Below are positions 56,289 to 64,000 of a DNA stretch of 64,000 bases, piece by piece (the stretch's first letter is position 1; each line of letters opens with the position of its first letter). The notes beneath the pieces are model-generated. The model was not told where the DNA came from, ran no database searches, and saw only the letters and a list, made by a program, of their open reading frames with translations. This stretch comes from Capsicum annuum. Its lineage: Eukaryota > Streptophyta > Magnoliopsida > Solanales > Solanaceae. Where the stretch lies: contig NC_061115.1 of assembly GCF_002878395.1 (NCBI RefSeq), positions 155,032,064 through 155,096,063 of the forward strand. The letters run 5' to 3'. Made by a program: the position numbers and the translations under genes.

Positions 56289-57571
56289 TGACAGCATCCA
56301 AGCACACAAGCAAGTGTACATGGTCTAACAAGTAATGTAGTGCCCTTTAAGAAAGTAGAATATCGATCCCACAGGTACTTGTTCCAACAAATATTTGACT
56401 TCAGTTCATAATTCTGATTTAATTGATGCAAGAGTAACCAAAAGAGATGTTTTGATTATTGTAAATTGCAAATAAAGTAAGCAATGCGTAAAATAAAGGT
56501 CTTGAGACAATCAATATTGGAAAGCCTATGGTTAAAGCACTTCAAATAATCATACTACATTATTGAACTTCAGTCGTTAACTCACTTATCTTAGTTGTTG
56601 ATTCATATGGTTAATGGCGTGATCATGCTCTCCCAACCTCTAATCATTTAATTGTATGAATGATTAAAAATGAAAAAGAGCTAAGTTAAAGAATGAAAAA
56701 CCTAAAAATAAAGCTGTATCATCCCCCTCAATTGTCCAAGACGTTCCAAGATTCTCAATAACGTGTATAGGGTTGGGTATTTATAGAAGAATATAAGCCT
56801 AAGCCGTGTAGTATATGAATTGTACTTTTGGCCATGTTTGGAATATGTGGTGCGGCGCATTTGGGTAATTCATCAGAGGGAGTGGTGTATCTCCTTGGGT
56901 ATTCCATAGAATAATAAATGCGGGGAGTTTGTTATATCTTCAATGGAGTAGTGCATCATGTATATATTGTATTGGTTCGCTAGAATTAGCCTCCAATATT
57001 TTGGTTAAGTGTTGTTCATCTATCTTTGTTCCATGACTTTTGTAGTGTATTTATAATAGATTTTCAGCCTTTATATCATCAACATATTACCATAATTAGC
57101 TCATAAAACTTCCTACTTAATTACACACCATGGATTAGAGATCATATTAAAACAATATCCATAATGATGAATCAAAAACATAAGCTAAGACATGGATTCC
57201 CACGATAATCTTAAAATATATGTTCCAACTCTTGACTTAATCAAATTGAACCTTAAACATTCCTACATGTTATTCAACTTATAATTACACATTTAAACTA
57301 TTTTTAACTCCTGTAACACATTAGAATCCCACAAAACTAACTACACACACAACTAGCTCAAGCTAGTAAAACTAGTTTTCTTGATTAAACTCTAAATGAC
57401 TCAACTAACTACAAACATGTTAGAAAACAATTTTAACCATTTTAATCAAATCCTTGAACACTTATATCTTTTTTATATCATCATCACACATAAATCAGAC
57501 GAATTATTCTAAAAACAAGACTAAATAAGCTAGAATAATAACACTAGAGTGCATGAATACACCCAGCATCA
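56289..57571 (-). repeat. 5' LTR of element G (1283 bp)
   Basis: Homologous to 43664-45342. It lacks about 390 bp in its middle, joined near 56645 between the CCCAACCTCTAAT and the AATTGTATGAATGAT words. Confidence 0.87.
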
Positions 57572-58822
57572 TATTCTGAGGTTATGACTTTAGTGGATGA
57601 ATCATATACTAGATAGTTTATGATACATGTTTAAGGATTGGTTTTGATAGGTTGGGTATCAACCGTAAGGGAGGATATGACTTGTAAGGGGGTCAGTCGT
57701 GACCCTGTGTCAGGTTTTTATGGGATTTAAGTGGGGGTATTTTTGACATTTCCATACATACCCTAATAAGGACCCATGGCTTCTACTACACTTAGTAGGT
57801 TATTTTCCCTATAATTTTATTCTTAAAAACACAGAAACTCTTCCTAAATATATCATAATTCTCTCAATAAATTTTAGGACAAAGAGGTGGGTTTCAAATA
57901 AGGGATTACATTAGGTCTTGTCTTGGTGGATTATTTCCATCAATATTCTTGGTTTAAGGCATGATTCTGATCCCTAATTGTAATTTCAATTAAAGGCATG
58001 GTTGCATGGTTGATTTTAAGTTTTTTCCCTTGCATGCTTATGTCTTTAAACTATTAATTTAGGGGTTTTTATGTTAAAAGCTTGGTTATAATTTCCAATG
58101 ATTTTAATTATGTTTTCTAAGCATTAACGGTGATTAATTGTAATGTAATTTGGTTTTGGTTATATTATGGCCCCAACTTGTTTGATAAAATAATTATAAA
58201 GATATGTTGATTACATTGGCTTATTGTAATGGAACTCTTTCTTGTTTTTGACTTATGCGTGAAACCTTAAATATTTTTGACTAGTTACAACAGCTTAAGG
58301 ATAATTGGTTATGCTTGTGGAGAAAATAATAGTCTCCCAAGAGGTTTAATAGGGCTAATTATTGGAAACTTGAATGTACAATTAATATAAGTGGTTTGGC
58401 TATAAATAATACTTGCAAGTATGGTTATATGATAATACCACTGGTTTATTGAATAGCCCTGGTTAATAAATTGATAATTGTATTGTTTATTAATGGATTT
58501 AATTGTGAATTAATGGCAGAGAGCGTAAGCTAAGCTGTGGAAGGTGGTGGTCCTAGGGGGATCGAAACCCGAAACCTATATTTGCTGATACGAGGGGTCT
58601 TCACGGCCACATACGAGTGTCATATTTATATTGGAGAGATGTACTAGTCATCCCAGGGATATTGCCTGGTCATGTGGCTACATTCACTGGAACCCTTTCT
58701 GCAGGGAGAGTTGAATCCATATGGCTGTGGGTGGTTGGACGACTAAGCTGCACAACCTAGGTAATGGTTTAAATGTCATGTTAAACTCATTCCCTTTTCC
58801 CAAAACTTTATATATATATATA

Positions 58823-58853
<31 letters not shown>

Positions 58854-59594
58854 ATGTATATATGTATGTATGTATATTTGTTTGCATTGGATGATTTTTA
58901 CTTGGATTTGATAACTGGCATTACTTTATCCTTATCCCGAGTTTTATACTAGTGTTCACCCACTATCCTATCTACTTCCGGTTGTATACCCATGATATGC
59001 AAGAAATAACCATTCAAATCCTTTTTCATAGTACTTTATTTGTGGATAACTCATTGAACTGATGTGTTGAGATTTCATCTTTTTGAAATGCATCATTTTA
59101 TGTTGGACATTCTTAGACATTTTACTTTATTTTGGATATTAGTTTTGGCCATATTTGGGGGCATGTCCCAACCAAATATTTTTATTCTTTTGGATAGAGA
59201 TTTTGTAGTACTTTTGGGGGTTGGTATGGGCGGGATCAGTATTGGAGTCTCCCTTGGAATTAGAATAAGTTGGGAGGTTGGCATCATCAGACATAATTTC
59301 TCATTGTTCCATTATATTACATTTTGGGTTTGACTATCATATTATGTTTGTTATTTTTAAATGGATTAGTACTGAATGGATGGTTAGTTTGGCATCATTA
59401 GAATCGGCTCGGTCAGTCATGATTATGACTCTATCATAGAGACTTCATGAGAGCATTACACAATCTTGTTATATGCTTGAAATTCAGCTCATCCAAGGCT
59501 GTATACAGTGGTTGGGTTGGGTTAAGGGGTGGTCCCCAATCCTTCTTAGAGTTTGGATACCTATTACGATAAGGCCCCGTTTTAGGCTGCATTA
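57572..59594 (+). repeat. 3' LTR of element B, right part
   Basis: Aligns with 36235-38240 of the 5' LTR and ends GGCTGCATTA (GGCTGCGTCA in the 5' copy). It contains a 70 bp microsatellite (58809-58878). The TTTAC duplication follows. Confidence 0.88.
58809..58878. repeat. (TA)n(TG)n(TATG)n compound microsatellite
   Basis: About 70 bp, inside the right-hand LTR of B. The matching place in the left LTR (about 37507-37520) has only about 14 bp. Confidence 0.9.
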
Positions 59595-59599
59595 TTTAC
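59595..59599. other. Target site duplication of element B, right
   Basis: TTTAC, identical to 35945-35949. Confidence 0.88.
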
Positions 59600-59949
59600 G
59601 TAGACTCAATTATTTTATATGATGTTGGAAAAGTACATACCTCAAATATTTATGTGAGATATTATTTCTCGAGGTTGGAGCGGGTCTCCATGATAGGTCT
59701 GGAGTATGAGTCTCGATTTTATGAGTTAGATAGGCATGCTACTTCTATTCTTACTACTAAGAATGAGAGTGTTTATTGCTTTTTTGGGGGATTGAGACAT
59801 CCTTTTTTTATGTTTATGCTGAGTTTGGTTATTGAACGTAGCTCTATTTCTAAGGTTTTTAATCATGCTCAACTCATAGAGGTAATGCATCATGAGGCCC
59901 AAGAGGGCAGTGATAAGAGGTTGCTATACTAAGGTAGGTTCAATGGTAA
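59600..59949 (+). pseudogene. gag: Element F: gag, second part
   Basis: Resumes the gag of F after element B. The open part 59654-59932 (92 codons) reads RYYFSRLERVSMIGLEYESR, then FYELDRHATSILTTKNESVY, and HAQLIEVMHHEAQEG. These match the retrotransposon gag domain (the LRQGxMxVxEYExRFxELxRHA type). The preceding bases continue the block that stops at 35944 with the same frame once the duplicated TTTAC is counted once. The frame ends in TAA at 59930, close to the junction with D2. Confidence 0.8.
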
Positions 59950-62222
59950 TTCAATAAACTTTCCATCGATACCAAATTCGACAACCGAGTAAGAAGTTAT
60001 GGTAATTTAAAGTTTCAGTCGTAAAACACCGTCATCTCATTCAGTGGTGCATCACACCATAAGCCAAAATGACATTTGTCAATTTTCAGTAAGACTCCGC
60101 AATCTCACTGTGTCGTGGAGGGCTCCCAAATCCCAATTGTCAAAATCCAATGAAGCTCCGCGATGACCCCACATCAAGCCATCATCTAATTTTCTAGTTG
60201 TCAAATTCCAGTGACACGGTGCGATAGCACCGCATCACCCCAGGGGTCCAGGTTAGAAATTTTTTTACAAAATTTAAAAGATGGGTCCAGAGTTAAATAG
60301 GTCTTTTCCCATGATTTTAGTTCAGCCTTAAACACGAAATTTAGCCCTGCATGACCTAAGGATATCATTATTCACTATATTTTCCCCCAATTTCTTCATA
60401 CACTATCAAATCTAAGAAACCCTAATCTTAAAAGCCCCAATCTCTCCAAGGATCTTTACGGAGTTACATTCTAAGGTATGTCACGTGTTGATTCATGGGT
60501 CTCTTTCACCCATAAAACTCAAGAATCTCTTTTCAAAATCCAAGATTTATATTTATGAATGTTCATGATTTGATTGAATTGAGAATTGATGTTCATGTTG
60601 TTGGTTGGTTTCGTTCCATGTTATAGACTATTTATTTACAAGAATTGATTCTAATATGTGATGATTTACGTGATAGTCATGATAAACCCTTCAATTTACA
60701 AGTTGGTTTATGTATCTATGATTATTAGATGTGTTGATAATTGTATAACCAAATCATGTTCCCCATATGTTTGATTAAATGCCTATGTGAAGGAAAAGTG
60801 CCATGCTAGTATGATAATATGAAATCCCTATTCATGTACAAGTTATGTATGTCAAGTGTTTGATAAAATGTCTTAGTGAATGAATTCTAGATATATGTGT
60901 AGCCATTGTGGTGCTTTAGAACTTGTACTTCATGAAATCCCCAACTTATTATATTATGGATTGTTGATGTTGGTGATGCATTCTACAAGTCATGCTTTGT
61001 CATTTTTCATCTATCGAGTCCTGGGGGTACTTTTACCCAAAAAATATAGTTGTGGGTCTAGAGTCAGTGACATGTTTCATGATATCTTCAGTCAAGCCAT
61101 GATCCGTAGAACTCAATCAGTCATATGACTCATGAAAGCTCAGCAATTCAATAATCTCAATAGTCTTCCATCAGTTAATGGAACTCCATGAATTCAGTGT
61201 AGTCTAATTCAGTTAAACATGTTCAATGTCTATTCAGATAGGAGTAGGAATTAGCACCGAGTGAACCTAAGGATGGGAAAACACATTGTCAGATGAGGAT
61301 GTGATTCTAAGAAGTCATCCTTGAATTCTAGAACTATGTAGCTAGCATAGGTTGAGACATCAACACTGTCAGATGAGGGTTGATGAGGTGGATACACACT
61401 GTCAGATGAGGGTCCCACCGTTCTCTTTTGGGGACACTGTCAGGTGAGGGTCACTCATAGCTTGTCCTTACTGGTGGCATGGTATTGACACCCTTCAAAT
61501 TGGGGTTACATATTGGACCCTATTTCAGTTATAATACGTTATTTGGGGCATGTCGGTTGGATGACTACTTCCCACAGTCTTAGTCTTAGTTTTAGTAATA
61601 AAACTCAAATAGTCTACAGTATTTAGGACAGTCAGATACAGTCAACTAAGAACATTATGGAAATCAGCTAGTTCTATCAGAACCTAGACTATCAAATACA
61701 ATTGCTTAGTATCAGTTATTTCAGTTATACAATTATCAGTATCTCATGCTATCAGTACTCAGGTTCAGTAATCATTTTATCACGAGCTCAGTTATAGTTG
61801 TTATGTATTCATACATACATTTCCAAGTTCATGTTATATAATTAGTTAGTTCAGTTCATGCATATGTACCCTTTCCATTCAGCCTACCTCACATGCATAC
61901 CAGTACATTTAATCGTACTGACATATTTGTGCTATTGTGTTTTATACCATAGGTTCAGAAGCACGAGCTCCGAAGCATCAGTAGTCACCAGATTTAGCAG
62001 TGAGTCCTAATCATTTGAGGATGATATTATTAGCTATTTCATTATCACAGTTAGCTTTCAGTAGATGGAGTTAGTTGGGGACATATCCCATCAACTCCTT
62101 ATTTCTGCATTTTATATGATGTAATACCGTATATAGGTACAGATATCAGTCATAGATTAGCTTGTGGTCCTTTAGGTCATAAGCACTATATAGCATTCTG
62201 GTAGCAGATTTAGGGTGTTACA
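59950..62222 (+). repeat. 5' LTR of element D2, left end missing
   Basis: Corresponds to D's LTR from about 15165 on and ends GGGTGTTACA at 62222. The dispersed CACTGTCAGATGAGGGT words (61282-61452) and the GC-rich array (60045-60240) are present. Confidence 0.85.
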
Positions 62223-62226
62223 AACT

Positions 62227-62240
62227 TTGTATCAGAGCCT
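62227..62240 (+). other. Primer binding site of element D2
   Basis: TTTGTATCAGAGCC, one change from the initiator-tRNA-Met site. Confidence 0.8.
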
Positions 62241-62452
62241 AAGGTTCAATAGAGTCCTAGGAAGTCTGAGAGCCACATCTAGTAGAGTCTGGTACATGGG
62301 TGTGTTACATACCTCATTTATGTGCAGGAGGCTTTGAAATGTTTAATGAATAGTTTCCCTTCTTTCAGTATTTATGTCACTTCAATGAGCGTGAGCTCAA
62401 ATTTAACTCATAGTCTAATCTATTTCTCCCTTTATTCTACAGAACATACCTC

Positions 62453-63600
62453 CTAAAAGAAGAAACGAAAATTAGACAGCCCCTCAGCCCGTCCTAGTAG
62501 ACCCCATGGACGAACCCGTTTCTTATGCAAAGTTTAGAGATGCATTCACCACTCTTGCTAAGTTAGTTGCTACTCAGAATAAATGACCAACTATCATTCC
62601 AACCAACCCAGTGGAAAATTTAGCTATAGCCAGGATTCGGTACTTCACCCGAATGAATCCTCCATCCTTTTACGGGTCTAAGTTAGAAGAGGATCCTCAG
62701 GAGTTCCTAGACCAGGTTTAGAAGGTTATAGACATTATGGGGGTTACTTTTAGTGAGAGTGCTGAGCTAGCTACATATCAGTTACAGGATATTGCTCATA
62801 CTTGGTTCAAACAGTTGGAAGCAGAGAGGGTTGTAGATGCAAGGACTATTGAGTGGGAGGAGTTTACTACTGCCTACTTAGATAGATTCTTTCCCCTAGA
62901 GCTGAGAGAAGCTAAGGTTTTAGAATTTATCAAACTCAGGCAAGGCAATATGATGGTGAAAGATTATTCTCTTAAGTTTACTCACTTAGCCAGATATGCC
63001 TCTCATGTGGTTGCAGACAGTAGGTCAAAGATGAGTAAGTTTGTTTCTAGGGTGAATGATAGTGTGGTCAACGAGTGTATGTCTGCGATGTTGATTAGTG
63101 ACATAAACATTTCCAGGCTTATGACTCATGCTCAACAAATAGAAGAGTAGAAGATTAAGATGAGGGAGAAGTAGAATAAGAGAGCAAGGACAGGTAGTTT
63201 CAACTTTGCTCAACCCAAATTAGAAGGAGGGAATCATTCTCAATTCAATCCTAAGTCATCAGTTCCAGCTCCTTCTTCAGCTAGTGCTTGAGCTCCTAAG
63301 TTTAGGGACGGTAATAGAGATAGGGCGCCAGGCTCTAAGTCTCAGGGTAGTGTCAGCAATGTTCGAACTAATCTCCTTTGTCAGACTTATGGTAAGAACC
63401 ATAAGGGCGCTTGCAGAGCTGGCAGTGATATCTATTTCGGATGTGGAAAGCCAAGCCACAAATTTAGATATTGTTCCCAGTTAGGTTATCAGGTTCAGCA
63501 GAACCGTTCCTCAGCCTAGTCCGATTACCCAAATCAGCAGGTCCACCTTCAGTGCTACAATTGGGCAACACCCAAATTGTCTTTATGCACTACAGTCCTG
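62453..63600 (+). pseudogene. gag: Element D2: gag
   Basis: Begins NIPPKRRNEN near 62450, then VSYAKFRDAFTTLAKLV, MNPPSFYGSKLEEDPQEF. The open part 62737-63150 (137 codons) has LATYQLQDIAHTWFKQLEAE, FTTAYLDRFFPLELREAK, VKDYSLKFTHLARYASHVV. Stops at 62719, 63148, 63172 and about 63288. The zinc knuckle near 63430-63475 reads YFGCGKPSHKFRYC, the first Cys being Tyr. It is a useful reference for element D. Confidence 0.87.
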
Positions 63601-63619
63601 GTAAGATAAGGAAAATTCT

Positions 63620-64000
63620 CTTGATGTGGCTACTGGTAAGTTAAAGATCTTTCATTTGCATGTTTATGGTTTGCTAGACAACCCAAGTGTTTTTTGATAT
63701 TTTGTTACTCCTTACATAGCAGTTGATTTCGAAGTCAGTCCCAAAATTCTAGCAGAGCCCTTCTCGGTATCTACCCTAGTGGGTAAAACCATCATAGCCT
63801 AATGGGTATACTAGAACTTCCCGGTCATGATATTTCAGAAAGTCACTTTAGCAAATTTAGTCGAATTAGAGATCACTAATTTTGATGTCATTCTTAGTAT
63901 GGATTGGCTTTATTCCTTCTATACCACAGTCTACTCCAAAAATAAAATAGTCCAGTTTTAGTTTACGAATGAACCTATCCTAGAGTGGAATGGTCGTACT
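63620..64000 (+). pseudogene. pol: Element D2: aspartic protease, partial
   Basis: The active-site loop near 63675-63690 reads LLDNPSVF, keeping the Asp but losing Gly-Ala; a stop follows. VTPYIAVDFEVSPKILAEP, STLVGKTIIA, FDVILSMDWL follow in the same order as in D. The window ends inside this domain. Confidence 0.8.

Larger units (their letters stand above)
43664..57571 (-). mobile_element. Athila/Tat-like element G, gag-pro only
   Basis: Two homologous LTRs (43664-45342 and 56289-57571) flank an internal region on the minus strand with gag and protease but no recognisable RT, RNase H or integrase. The flanking five bases are TATGT and TATTC; the intact B LTR reads TATGC there, so the duplication has probably decayed. 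Element H interrupts gag. The primer site (TGGCG...TGGCAGGGA type) and gag words fit Athila/Tat, not a chromovirus. Confidence 0.85.
35950..59594 (+). mobile_element. Ty3/gypsy chromovirus-type element B, interrupted by G and H
   Basis: 5' LTR 35950-38240, internal part 38241-43373, 3' LTR split into 43374-43663 and 57572-59594. A perfect TTTAC duplication flanks it. With the insert G taken out the two LTRs are 2291 and about 2310 bp. Gag, protease, RT, RNase H, integrase and tail are all present but broken. Element I is the same family on the other strand. Confidence 0.92.
59950..64000 (+). mobile_element. Ty3/gypsy chromovirus-type element D2 (D family), runs off window
   Basis: Same family as D. 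The LTR lacks its first 125 bp or so. Primer site, gag and protease follow, and pol lies beyond the window. D2 is the better preserved copy in gag. Confidence 0.88.

Noticed and set aside
15038..64000. D and D2 as the two ends of one giant element
   Set aside because: D has its own 3' LTR start at 22753, and D2 has its own primer site and gag after its LTR; they are separate copies.
1..64000. Host protein-coding genes, tRNA or rRNA genes
   Set aside because: Looked for in all frames and as conserved words; every long frame belongs to a retrotransposon or is a shadow, and no tRNA-like cloverleaf or rRNA word was recognised. A covariance-model search would be decisive.
1..64000. Plastid or mitochondrial inserts
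   Set aside because: No organelle gene words recognised; a similarity search would be needed to exclude short ones.

Overview
This window looks like heterochromatic DNA from a large dicot plant genome. The families, the long TGTAA...TTACA LTRs and the initiator-tRNA-Met primer sites suggest Solanaceae (pepper, tobacco or tomato type), but that attribution is inference. I found no host gene, no convincing RNA gene and no CRISPR-like array. Nearly all of it is old, broken LTR retrotransposon: Ty3/gypsy chromovirus-type elements, one gag-pro element of Athila/Tat type, and two fragments that look like Ty1/copia.

Layout. 1-4200: AT-rich intergenic DNA with a likely copia LTR (about 480-872) and a 5'-truncated copia element on the minus strand (LTR ending at 2704, RNase H and RT fragments up to about 4200). 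4201-10240: element A, plus strand, lacking its 5' end, from the gag zinc knuckle through pol and chromodomain to a 2.24 kb 3' LTR. 10241-12930: element I, minus strand, only gag start, primer site and part of the LTR. 12934-15037: two plus-strand LTR fragments. 15038-24562: element D, plus strand, with 5' LTR, primer site, gag, pol, chromodomain, polypurine tract and truncated 3' LTR.

24563-59935 is a nest. The host is element F: an LTR tail, primer site and a gag that is split in two. Element E (25949-35063, minus strand, complete, 5 bp target duplication TAAAG) sits in F's LTR. Element B (35950-59594, plus strand, duplication TTTAC) sits in F's gag. Element G (43664-57571, minus strand, Athila/Tat-like) sits in B's 3' LTR. 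Element H (about 49035-55685, minus strand, with a 4.8 kb LTR) sits in G's gag. The order of insertion is therefore F, then B, then G, then H. 59950-64000: element D2, a second copy of the D family, running off the window.

None of the elements could work by itself. The gag and pol remnants carry many stop codons and some frameshifts, and several catalytic residues are lost. The damage is dominated by C-to-T / G-to-A changes at CpG, Trp and Gln codons, as expected for long-methylated DNA. The most interesting observation is that each LTR family carries its own array of short repeated motifs in the same part of the LTR, upstream of the probable TATA box. I did not find a new multi-gene system here.
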